Assembly: GCA_035582835.1 (NCBI GenBank)
Contig: JAYKAV010002442.1
Coordinates: 389,396-453,395, forward strand
Direction: 5' to 3'
From: Phoebastria nigripes
Lineage: Eukaryota; Chordata; Aves; Procellariiformes; Diomedeidae
Length of the DNA: 64,000 nt
Each line of letters opens with the position of its first letter. Positions within the stretch are counted from its first letter, which is position 1. The position numbers and the translations under genes are program-made. The notes beneath the pieces are model-generated. The model worked only from the letters and a program-made list of their open reading frames with translations, was not told the origin of the DNA and ran no database searches. Positions 38,101-48,160 of the stretch are shown piece after piece.

Positions 38101-40017
38101 CCTATCATTTGGATGGACGTGTGAGCAACAAACATTGCCTAATCATCCAGATGCATAGGTGCAAGTGTTTAGATACCCACTTCTTGGCCACTTTTTCACG
38201 GGCTCTAGAAACAGAGTTTGAGCCTTTATGCAATTTCTACCATGTGTTCACAATTAGTAAGGGCTTGTAGAAGCAGTTGTGGTCAAAGCAGGCATCTTGG
38301 TCCCAAAGATAGTAACTGCTTAAACAAGGTTCATCAAACTTAACGAGACAAAAGAGCACGGGAAGCACTGAAGTGTTCTAAAGTGATCTGTGATGGAAAG
38401 AAAGGGGCGGCAAATTTTTTAGGCCATGGAGTTGCAGTATTCTATGCATTCCTTCTTTTCAGTCAAGACCTACAAACGCAATTCCTAATGTATCAGTGAG
38501 ATCTTAGTACCCTATTGAAGTCAGGAACTAAACTCTTATTGAAGTCAACAAAACCAAGATTTTACCATGCATCTTTATAAGAAATAGTCTAACAGAGACA
38601 ATATTACAACAGTATTTAAACATCAGTATCTGAATTTTGGAGGCAAGAGTGTTCAAACAATTACTGCAATTATTGAGGAACTGTGCATTCAGTATTTGAC
38701 ATGCATCTGGCATTTGTACATCACAGAATTCTTTGGAAAACCTGCTTTCCAAGGAGCTGTATGATTTCCCTGGAAGCAGTAATTTGTCAGCTACATTTCC
38801 GAGTTGGTGCTTGCTCAATATAGTCAGTGGACTAACAAAAATGCTGTTGGCATGAGTAAAGGTTTAAACGTATCTGCAAGTGTACGGGGACCAGTCTACA
38901 CTTAGTGGTGTGAAAACACTAGTGGTGAGTTACCTTGATGCATACCAGATAATTCTATAGCGTTTGTACGCTTGGGTTAGATTGCTACCTTTTAAATTAA
39001 ATAGATCTTGAAAGCGTTATTCTCTGCCAAGTCTGAATGCATACACAGAAATGTAGGAAATGTTCTGAGTCACACAGAAAAGGAATCCCCATTGACTCAG
39101 TTGTTTATAATGCTTACCTTGCTGCTTTTGTCAAGTTTCCAGGTTTACCAAGATGATCACCTTCGTGGAATTCAGATTTCTGCAGGAGAAGGCTCAGCCT
39201 ATTTCTCTTCTGCTTAGCTCTACAACAGAATTAGGGTAGCTTTTCAAGCAACCTTGTTGAAAGTTGGGGTTTTTCCCTCAAATATTTCCTTTGGCTAATA
39301 TCTCTGCTTCTGCATCATAGATTGCCCGATGTTCACTTATAGTAATGTTGATGTTACTTCTCCTACATATATTATTCACATTAATGATTTTTTTCTTTAT
39401 AGCTTAGCACAAATTTACATATGAAGCACTGGCAAAAAGAAATGGAAATCTTTTCATTTTCAGTATCTTTTTCATTTATTTTAAAGATGAGAGGGTGAAA
39501 TTTCACATTAGAGAACATAAACAGTAGGCTCAGCATCTTCTACTTTTAATGTTTCGCAAAGAAAAAGGAAGTATTGCTTCCTGTCATTTGAAATTTTAAA
39601 AAAGAAACTTTCCCAGATCATGTTCAGGCTTTAAAAAAGCATTTCTCAGAACTTCTTGAAACCTCCCTTTCCTATTTTCTTAGTTTATTATTTGATTTGT
39701 TTCTTGTTCTTAAAAAATATTTCTGTGATGAGTTAATATTTTACGTATACAATTCCTAGGATTGCAGTTCATGAGTTTTCATATTTATAAGTCAAAAATA
39801 AAACAATCTGTGTCCTAAATTCATACCCACAAGCTATGTTAGAAGAATCCTCTACGTAAACAGAACACTCAGAGTGTCAGCATGACCTTAAAACTTACCC
39901 AGGCTTGCTTGCTTTATGTGGCTCTTCTTTAATTGTTGATTTCATGACTTTGTAATAGGATTTATCCTTTGAAGCAGAAATATTTAGTTGGGGGAATAAA
40001 AGAAGTGGGTTCTCCAT
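31928..40017 (-). CDS. RGS18: Regulator of G-protein signalling 18 (gene span, 5 coding exons)
   Basis: An R4-family RGS protein of the megakaryocyte/platelet and myeloid lineage in mammals (thrombocytes in birds, inferred); GTPase-activating protein for Gi/Gq alpha that damps agonist signalling. Minus-strand coding exons are 40017-39899, 39219-39118, 35591-35530, 34479-34313 and 32182-31928: 705 nt, or 234 residues plus TAA (recalled human length 235). The protein has a short hydrophobic N-terminus ([12 protein letters not shown]), a basic linker ([18 protein letters not shown]), the RGS domain (about residues 83-200) and a basic C-terminal tail ([13 protein letters not shown]). Predicted G-alpha contacts are Asn112 (EENIEF), Asn164, Asp187 and Arg191 (MEQDSYPRF). 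The tail and linker distinguish it from other R4 members. All introns are GT-AG and phases agree. The start has a strong context (A at -3, G at +4). Confidence 0.96.
33667..33691 (+). other. Potential G-quadruplex tract in RGS18 intron 4
   Basis: G runs of 6, 8 and 4 (33667-33672, 33679-33686, 33688-33691) can supply four G-triplets with loops of 6, 2 and 1 bases. The G-rich strand is the template strand for RGS18. Confidence 0.5.
34313..34479 (-). CDS. RGS18: RGS18 coding exon 4 (RGS core)
   Basis: A 167-bp exon, acceptor TTCTGTAG before 34479 and donor GTACAG after 34313. It encodes residues 96-150, starting [20 protein letters not shown] and ending FIQKDAPKE. It is the same length and phase as RGS21 exon 3, with clear protein similarity between the two. 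Confidence 0.97.
35032..35072 (-). other. Intronic hairpin-forming inverted repeat
   Basis: TGTCCCTCC at 35040-35048 pairs perfectly with GGAGGGACA at 35058-35066 across a 9-nt loop, and the flanks extend the stem by about six pairs with wobbles. It lies in the RGS18 intron between coding exons 3 and 4. Confidence 0.55.
35530..35591 (-). CDS. RGS18: RGS18 coding exon 3
   Basis: A 62-bp exon encoding [20 protein letters not shown], the entry into the RGS domain. It is the same length and phase as RGS21 exon 2. The acceptor is a tandem TTAAGCAG site (NAGNAG); use of the upstream AG would start the exon at 35594 and add one Ser. Donor GTTAGT after 35530. Confidence 0.93.
39118..39219 (-). CDS. 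RGS18: RGS18 coding exon 2
   Basis: A 102-bp exon, acceptor CTGTTGTAG before 39219 and donor GTAAGC after 39118. It encodes [20 protein letters not shown] and on to KAA, residues 41-73. Ser49 within RNRLS corresponds to a serine known as a phosphorylation and 14-3-3 site in human RGS18. A different acceptor closer to the frame would introduce a stop, so this boundary is forced by phase. Confidence 0.92.
39899..40017 (-). CDS. RGS18: RGS18 coding exon 1
   Basis: ATG at 40017-40015 is preceded by GAGGAAG. The 119-bp coding exon ends at the donor GGTAAGT-like site (GT at 39898-39897). It encodes residues 1-39 ([20 protein letters not shown] and on to KASKP) plus two bases of codon 40. It aligns with the mammalian N-terminus as I recall it, but position 14 is Ser instead of Cys. 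Three other open frames over this stretch (39969-40290) are in wrong frames. Confidence 0.9.
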
Positions 40018-40230
40018 CTTCCTCTAAAAAAGCCTTCCAGTTTCAGAAAACGTTTCTTGTACTTCCTTACAGCAGTTGCATCTGGCGTAACCGACGTGCT
40101 CAGGAGGGCTCTCACGTGCGGTATCAGGCTGGGTTGCCCCAAATTGGCCGTTGCGCAGTTTCCAGAGCAGGTACTGGGAAGAAGGAGGTTCCCCACCTTC
40201 ACTGCCACTGTGTCTGCACGTACATGGGAC
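40018..40230 (-). promoter_or_regulatory. Probable RGS18 5' UTR and proximal promoter
   Basis: The segment just upstream of the RGS18 ATG has a local CpG cluster in an otherwise CpG-poor region (about 40085-40220). It carries an E-box CACGTG at 40113-40118 and an ETS/PU.1-like AGGAAGT on the minus strand at 40061-40067, which would suit a blood-cell gene. The transcription start is not identifiable, and there is no clear TATA box. Confidence 0.45.
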
Positions 40231-43200
40231 TTTAAGTAGAGTTCTGGTTTTACAGTCGTCATTTAGGGAAGTGAGATTGCAACTTTGCAAAATGGCCGTT
40301 GATCATCCAGACAAACACAGCTGTCAGCAGAGAGCAACTCCTGAGTTTCTGCTTGTGGAACATGATATTTTACTAGACTTAGGATGACGCCATCATTTTC
40401 CCCCAAACACCTGTGAGAAGTGTACATAGTTTCTCTAAAATGAACTTTAATGAGAATAATTTTGCATAAAATAATGTACAACACTGTCTTAAGCTCTTAG
40501 AAGACCTTAAGCTGCCCGCTACAACCTCAGGTGCTATATGCTGGACACAAAATCAGTTCTATCTACAGTATGCTAACTTGAAACTTGGGGTTTCTCAGAG
40601 TCTCCTGCAAAAGCCAGATGAAGCTGTGGTTGATCAGATATTTTGTAAGCAGAGATTTTAATTTTTGCACCATTTTTCAGAAATGATGAGAACCTACTTC
40701 TAATTTCAAGTTCGTCCACTTAAAGCTCCTCCTTTATCTTTTATATCTGTGGCTTTATTTTCATTTACAATCTCCCGGCCAGGATAAAAAGTCTTTAGTT
40801 GAGCACAAAAATTTGTGATTTTTTTTTTTAATCTTGACAGTAAATAACCAAAAATTTCTCATTTCAGTTTGCATAACATAAAAATGTATTAATTTTTTAG
40901 GCTGATCAGCACAAATTACCTCATCACATACCAGCTTAATGTCAATTAAGTTTCTCATTCTTAAGTACAATTTGTGTTGGAGATGTCATAGGAACAATAA
41001 ATCTACCAAAGAAACCTCTTCAGTGTTAGCTGAAAAGATTAAAATTATGTAGTAGTAAATTGATAAAGAATTAAATAGTCCTCCTTTTTTTAATGCCAAT
41101 GCCTNGTTTTGATTATTCAGGTAAGACAAGAGCCTTGGGGAGAAGACATGACCTCATCACCTTCCCACAATTTTGTCCAGTTCTGCGCAATTACTGCAAC
41201 ACGGGTAAGTTCTGGTGAGAGTCCCACCGTGGCCTTTTCCTTGTGGCTTGCGGGGCTGAGGAGGACAGGAGGTACTAATATTCAAAAGAACTAAAAAAAA
41301 ACCTCTGCTGGGACTCCAAATTCCTGAAACATAACAAAAAAGATGTTATCTATTGTGATTTTTTTTTTTTAAGAGAGAAAAAATGAAAGAAAACTCATGT
41401 GNGTTCCATGTGTGATACAAATTTTAAAATCAGCCTGAATAGGAAATACTCAGTGCAAAACTGCCTTTTGTGACCCAAGGACCTTTAAGAAGCAGGGTTA
41501 TGGTTTTAAACTGCATTTGCAGTTTCAGAGTAGGCTTATATATCACATTCTGCTTATTTTAAACTGGCTTTAACCACAGCTGTCTTTAATAATATATATT
41601 CTGCCTTTTACCCATAAGTAAATAAATATAGAATGCATGATTTTATTTCACTTTTCTGCAACAGTGGTAGTCACGTGAGCTTTTTTTTCCACCTATTATG
41701 TGTATATAATACTGTCTGTGTTCGTCTGCCATAATTTTATTACCTGGTGATTTCAGTTCCTGAAAAATGTTGTTAATTGTAGCCTCAATAGTTCATATAA
41801 GCTGATTTAAGAAAGATTTGTAGCATGAAACGTCACTCAGAAGTGAATTATGGTGGCCTTGCCACTATACCGTGTAACTTATAGATGGAAATGACTTGTT
41901 ATATCATCTCTTTCAGCACCCACCAACGATGGGCTCTTCCCAACGTACGTCTGAATGGCTTGTCCACTCCACTCTTAAGTGACTCTAAAGCAACGGGTGT
42001 TATGTCTTAGATGCTTGAAATATTACTGTACTATACTGTGACAATAGTATCAGTCCCGAATGCAGCAATGTGCTGTGCATCTCCTAAGAATTTATTTGGA
42101 AATGTTTTTTGGCNGGGGGCGGGGAGGAAGGGAATAATTACAATCTCTTCCCCCGCAGCCCCCCCCCACTTTTTTTTTGCCATTAATAGAAAGCTAATAT
42201 TAAATCCAGGCCCTGAAGTAGGCAAACTGCATCAAAGTCAGTCTGTGTTTTGTCAACGATGGTGCTGGCGCTAATAAGTATTTCTGTTTTGCACTGCAGG
42301 CTACAGTAGTTAATAGCAACAGTATTAACGATCCTATAAATGCTTCTGGGCCATTCTGTATACTGCAAGATGACGATATAGAAAAATGAGTAAGTTATTT
42401 TAAGCCAGAAAAAGCAGACCCAGAATATTATGTTGATAACATGACTAGAGACCTAGAAAGCTCTAAAGAAATTTGGGATGAGAACCATATGTCCTGATTC
42501 CCAACCATTTCTCTAACCACTGAAATGTATTCGCAAATCTTTTGGGAAGGAGACTAGTGATTTTTAAGCCCTCAAATCAAGATCTTCTCTGCAAAGTGAG
42601 AGCAATATTGACTTAATGATTTATTACTTGTAGAAAAGAATAAATACATTTTTCAGGAGCTTTCATAGTTAGATGAATAGAATATGTATTTTCAAAACAA
42701 TCTTTATGTGACAAAAAAGCAAAATTGAATAGATCACAAAGTGCAGGAAGTTCCTTGAGGTGATGTCCTGATCTCTTTGGGCCTGTTTGGTTGAAAAGTG
42801 TCTGCACTGGCTTCTGTTAGTGTTTGATAAGGTCCTATCACAGCTGAAGATCAAGTCATGCTTGACTTGTGTAGAACCAGTAGCTGCCCTCTGTGAAAGA
42901 AATATTGGCTGATACCATTAGCAATAAGGACATCATATTATACACTGAATACGTCATATTTCTTTTTTAAAGGTAAGCACTGAAAGATTCAGACTTTCAA
43001 TTCAGCTGAATAGAAGTGAAGCCCTGACTGAGTGGTTCAGCTCAGCACAAAGAACTAGAGCACAATGAGAAGTTCTCCTTTGTTAGTAATCCCGCTGCTT
43101 CTCTCTTCAAGCTATTTTTGTTACTTGCCAGGTAAGTGTAAACTTTGCCTCCTTCATGTCCATGCTCACGTTCTAGCACTGCCCGGGCTCCTCCACAAGC

Positions 43201-46200
43201 AAGCCTCGCCATTGTTCTTATTCAAATCCAATTTTACCAGTATGGCTTTTGTGGGGTTTGTTTTAGTTTCTGCTGAAGGGAAACGATATTCATCTCTGTG
43301 GGAAGAAAAAAAAAGCTACACAGCTTCTTTACTGTCCTGTGAAGAATAAGCATGGAAAGAAACTTCGCTGAAGAGCATGGGCTGAAAAAGATATATTTCC
43401 ATATTTCTCTTTTTCCTGTAAAGGGATTTGAAGAGTTGAAAATTAAAATTACATGTTTTGAATGAATTTGGCTTTAATAAATAATTCTGCTCTTCGGTAA
43501 CTGAACAATTTATCACTCCTCAATATTTATGTTGTTTATTCCTCATTGGAAACCATAATTGGACCTACAATTTAATAATGATATGATCCAACATATGGTT
43601 GTTTTGTTTATCTTCAGATAAAAAAAACATTTTTGCTTCATGAAGCAGTACCAAAATAGTTTTATTGTAAATCTCAAGTAGAGGAGCTTGCAGTCTGCTA
43701 ATTCAGTGAATTTCCTTAGTGGTGCACTTAAAAGATTCATCCTAGTGGAGGAACTTGGTATGTGGGATACTTCAGAGTTAGTGGAAGAGAAGCATTATAA
43801 CACCTACACATAGTTCACATGATAAAACCCTCTTTTGTTGCTGCTGTTTAAAAGGAAGGAAACAAAATTGCATTGCTTTAGATATGGATCACTGACAACA
43901 GGAATACAATGCTTTGCATTCAGGGTCTGTAGGTCCTGCCAGCCAGGGATCTCAAAAGAATTTTGTAAGGCATCCGTGATGAAAACTCAAGCTTGGTGCA
44001 GGCTTGGGAACCTCTGTAGTTTCTGCAGAACTTCTGCTGTGGAAAATGTTTACATCTGTGCTAAACTAAATTAATCTATTTAGTCTTTTGAAAGGTCAAA
44101 ATAAGAAAGTGAGTCTGCAGAGTTCTCAGCTGTATTCATTTCCTGCCTGCCCCATGGTTATATGGCCAGCATCTCTGATTAGTTCTATTTACATATTACA
44201 TACATCACTGTCACAATTAATCTACAGGAAGCTGGTTTCTCAGTTGAACCACTCAGTGTTTACAACTAGCTCTCCACAAGTGTACAGCAATGACATCAGC
44301 GCTCATTAGACAATTGCATTTTAATGACCAGCTTCNGGAAGTGCTCACCTAGGACACTCACACGCATTTTAAAATGTGTTTTTTCAGTGTAGTATTCACA
44401 GGAAATGTTGAAGGCAGGAATGTACTCTAAATCCTGCCCAAAATATCCTACTGGAGTTATTTCCATCTTACAGAAACCCAGAGGGATTCCTCACATGACA
44501 ACTTGCTTTTTTTCCAAGAGAAAGATTTTATCAATCCACGCTAACAGCGCAAGCAACAGCAAGTATTGGGCTGAGCATTTTCTGTTTCTCCTGTGAAAAG
44601 TGTGGGAGAACAGAATGGAGAGACTATCGCTTAGTCATGCAAGAGGGCTGTGACTCCTGGTCCACTGAATATTAGCCGTAAGATCAAATTCCCTACAGCA
44701 GACAAGGGAATAAAATGTGTTTTACATCAGAACTGAGTCAGTGATGTATCACTGAACTACTGTGTGGTTTAAGCAGAGCTCTCACGTTAGATGTCAGGCA
44801 TGCCCTCCCTCTGGTTTTCCAGTCAGATGATTCGGGAATATCTCAGGGATGCTGCAGCACAGGTTGAACTACTAGGGCAGGCATTGTCAAACCTCCATAA
44901 TGCAGAACTAGGGAAGCCATAAGGAGCATTTTGTATTAAAAAGGTAGCTCTGCAGGGAAGAGGGCTACCGCAGGGCTGGGAGAGCACTCAAAACAGGTTT
45001 TGAAGATCACACCTAAGTATTTAGGATGAAATTAGGCAGGACCTAAAAGCTTAGATTCTACTGTAAAGCCGCCCTTGACGGCTGCAGTGTTGCATCATAT
45101 GCTCCCTCAGTATAATATGGCACTGATACAGATATACCTAATTCTGCCTATTTAAAGCACAGCTAAAATTTCTGAAATAATACTTTCTTCAGCTTATATG
45201 TTGTTATGTTTTATTCATTGTTACTTCTTCCTGATAGTGCATTGTTCTGATGTCCTGATTTAGTTGATGTAAATAGTCCTAGGGTTTACAAAGTTGTATG
45301 GTGGATTGCTCATCAGAGCAGTAAAAAAATTGGTACCAAAAAATTGAAAAATTAGTCTCTCGGTCCTCACTAAATATATAATGTATATGAATATATAAAT
45401 ATATTAAATTATCTTCAAAGTCTGTCAAAAGAAGACGGCTGAAGATTTTAAAGCTACCAGTTACTTTGATTTTTCTCTTCAGTAATTACCCAAAGAAGTT
45501 CACCACTAAAATTAGATATAACTTAGTAATAATGCCAGCTCAAATTTGAATGAGTATGAAATCTTCAGAATGACTGAAAAATTTTCCAGGAAGGTTCAAT
45601 TATTTTTTGAGGATCGAGAAAAGCTGTATTCTAAAATATAAGTTGGGGCAGTTTTATTTCCTAGATGATGAAAGTTTTGCAGTAGTAGTTTCCTGTTCTT
45701 CCTCCCAATCCATTATAAATCTTCTTTTATGAGGAGGCTGGCTTCAAGGCAGGGACACTCATTGTCAGTGTTCACCAGCCAGTCATAGTCTCTCCTCTTC
45801 TTAGCTAATACCAGAATTTCCAACAAAAGTCTTCAGTTATCAAGCATTAGGGTAACACCGGCTTTCCCAAAACTGCCATCCAATTTTTTCTTCAGATTTG
45901 CAAGAACCCTCAGGAAAAGCTTGCTGGTTACCTAACACAGTAATATGCAGAGGGCTGTGAATCTTAGCCTTCAGAAAAGCTTCAGGCATAGCAGAGATAA
46001 AGTTCTGCTCTAGTAAAGTACTTATGCATATATTTAATTTCAGTCATGCAAGAAATCTTATCTGGTGAATTTGCTGTGTTGGATTGGAGTCTATGTGATC
46101 TGGCCAAGATCTGAGACATTTTGGGACAGAGCAGATGTGAGCAGCAACATAAGAAAGAATTGAACCCACTCTTCATTCTGGACTCTAGGCAGCAGTATGG

Positions 46201-47479
46201 ATTTTATGGATTCCTCACTGTCACCCTTGCCATCATGTTTGTGACAGAAGACCTTGCCATTTGGGCACTATCCATTTCTCGAATGTTTCTGGCTTTTAGC
46301 CTGAGTGATGACATGCTTCATTATTACAGCTTTGATTTGACACAGTCCTTAACTTTTGCAAATGTTGACCTTGGCGACCTCTGGTTTTCACACCAGCATC
46401 TCTAAACCTGATTCTTATCAGGTCCAATCTGCTGCTCCTGTCTTTCTCATCTGAGTTTCACTATCACAGCTAGAATAACTGGAATCACAAAAGTAAGTTT
46501 TGCAAAGCTTGCCAAAAATACTTCCTCAAAACAGAGGAAATGTGATATTTGCACTTTTAGTGCAAGCTAGGAAGCAAGCTATTCTGGTCTGTTGAGTAAA
46601 AACAGGTGATCATATATCAGGTTACACTGTCAATTTGATAAACATAAAACTTGTAATAATTTTGATATTGCTGTGGTCACCAAAACTAATACAAATGTTG
46701 CATTTCATCTATTGCTAATCAGCCTAAATTGGCTGAGGATAGAAACTGTTAGACTGAAATGTGTCCTTCTGGCTTGTATGAAATAATTTCCATTCCAATT
46801 CACAGTGACCACAAGTCATTTTTTGTAATTCCTAGGGAAGGTCTGCAAACTGCTTTGCTTGATCCACAAGTGCCTTTCAAATCCTAGCTTTAGAGATTGT
46901 CACTGAGGCTAAGTAAGACTTCCCCCTCTGCCTCCTTGAACGGTCTCCACGATTAAAATCTTTGCTTTCTGATGACCAAATTATGCCCCAATCCTGACAG
47001 TGTTGATGTATCTTCCCCAGAGGATGGAAGGCGAGAATAGCCATATGGGCATCCAGGTATTCCAGCGCCAAAATAAGGCACCTCAGGTGATGGGGTTGGC
47101 AGCGCAGTGGCCACGGCTGTCCCGGTGCTCCCTCTATTTGAAAAATTCTGACATGTCCTTTCTCCTTTCCTTCAAAAAAGGGGACACAAACAGCCCTGCT
47201 TGGAAATCAAGGTCTCAGGTGTTTTCCAGTCAAATCCAAGAGAGCTGTGTGCGAGAGCTGCACACATTCCTCTGCTGCTGGCACCTCCCTTCCTTCCTTC
47301 CCACCTAACACTGGGGTTTGTATGATGCGGCCCAGCTGAGGGGGGCTTGCTTTGGTTTGGTTCAATTTGGCGTAGCAACATACAGAGCAATGTATTTTTA
47401 AGGACTAAAAAGAAGAAAAATCAGTAAAACTGCCTGATCTTTCGCAAATATTTTGCCTAGGAGGCTCTCCGGTGAAAGC
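40231..47479. other. AT-rich region upstream of RGS18
   Basis: No gene recognised. It contains four Ns, T-rich tracts near 40820 and 41365, and an imperfect GC-rich inverted repeat at 42115-42168 next to an N. Open frames are short and without family features. GC content rises visibly near 47 kb. Confidence 0.5.
42115..42168. repeat. Imperfect G-run/C-run inverted repeat
   Basis: GGGGGCGGGGAGGAAGGG (42115-42132) faces CTTCCCCCGCAGCC and a run of nine C (to about 42168). The arms can pair imperfectly. The N at 42114 adjoins the left arm. Confidence 0.6.
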
Positions 47480-48160
47480 AGCTAGTTGGTTTTTTTTCCA
47501 GGAAACACAGCGCCTGGCCTCACCAGCCCCGTTTCCAGCGTGGGGCACAGGCTGAGGCGCAGCGATGGCCTCGGCTCCGCACCGGGGCCCCCGAGGGGCA
47601 GAGCCTTAGCCTCCGCCACAGCAGTGGGCCGCCGGCTGTCAGTCAGGAGCACGACACACGGAGTGGCTTGGGCTGCGGGGTCACGTTTGCTGACGGGAAC
47701 GGCGCTGAAAGCTCTGCCGGCCGGTAAAGGGCGGCCATCGACGCTCCACCTCCCGGCATCCTGCAGCCACGACATGGCGGCCCGGCAGGCTCTGCCCCAC
47801 CTGAGGGCCCCGGGACTACACCTCCCGGCATCCCTCTGGGCAGGGCCCGCCGTCCGGAGCTGCCGGTCCCGCCCCGGTCGGCCCCGGGAGCGCGGGAGCG
47901 CACAGGGAAGCCGCGCCCGGTGGGGGGCATCGGTCGCCGGCGGTAGCTGCCGGTGCGGCTTCTGCCACAGCGGGGGGCGGCTTGCGAAGCCGTTGTCCCG
48001 TGTGGTTCAGCACACGGCAGCGCTCTGCNTCTGGGCTTACCCCGCTTTCGTCTTCCTTACGCGGGCAGAGAGAGCAGCGGGCAGCGGCGGGGCAGGGGCT
48101 GAGGAGATGCCACCTCGGGGGTTGATGAGGCCGTGGATCACCTCAGAGATATAAAAATAG
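47480..48160. promoter_or_regulatory. CpG island, probable (bidirectional) promoter
   Basis: This stretch is much richer in G+C and CpG than anything else in the window. It has ACTACACCTCCCGGCATCC at 47815-47833, close to the ZNF143/THAP11 site, and the 15-mer CACCTCCCGGCATCC at both 47747-47761 and 47819-47833. It also has a YY1-like ATGGCGGC at 47774-47781 and no TATA box. Such motif sets mark housekeeping-type, often bidirectional promoters. Possible minus-strand splice donors are GTAAGC (GT at 48040-48039) and GTAAGG (about 48060). The 222-codon open frame across the island is a by-product of low stop frequency in GC-rich DNA. The gene it serves is not recognised. Confidence 0.7.

Noticed and set aside
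39969..40290. Several overlapping open frames around RGS18 exon 1
   Set aside because: They are in wrong frames or on the opposite strand of a confirmed exon and its promoter region.
46877..47071. 64-codon minus-strand open frame (EYLDAHMAILAF)
   Set aside because: It looks protein-like at first sight but has no recognisable domain, start context or neighbouring exons.
47486..48154. 222-codon plus-strand open frame
   Set aside because: It lies inside the CpG island, contains an N, and overlaps open frames on the other strand. GC-rich DNA has few stops. No family motif.
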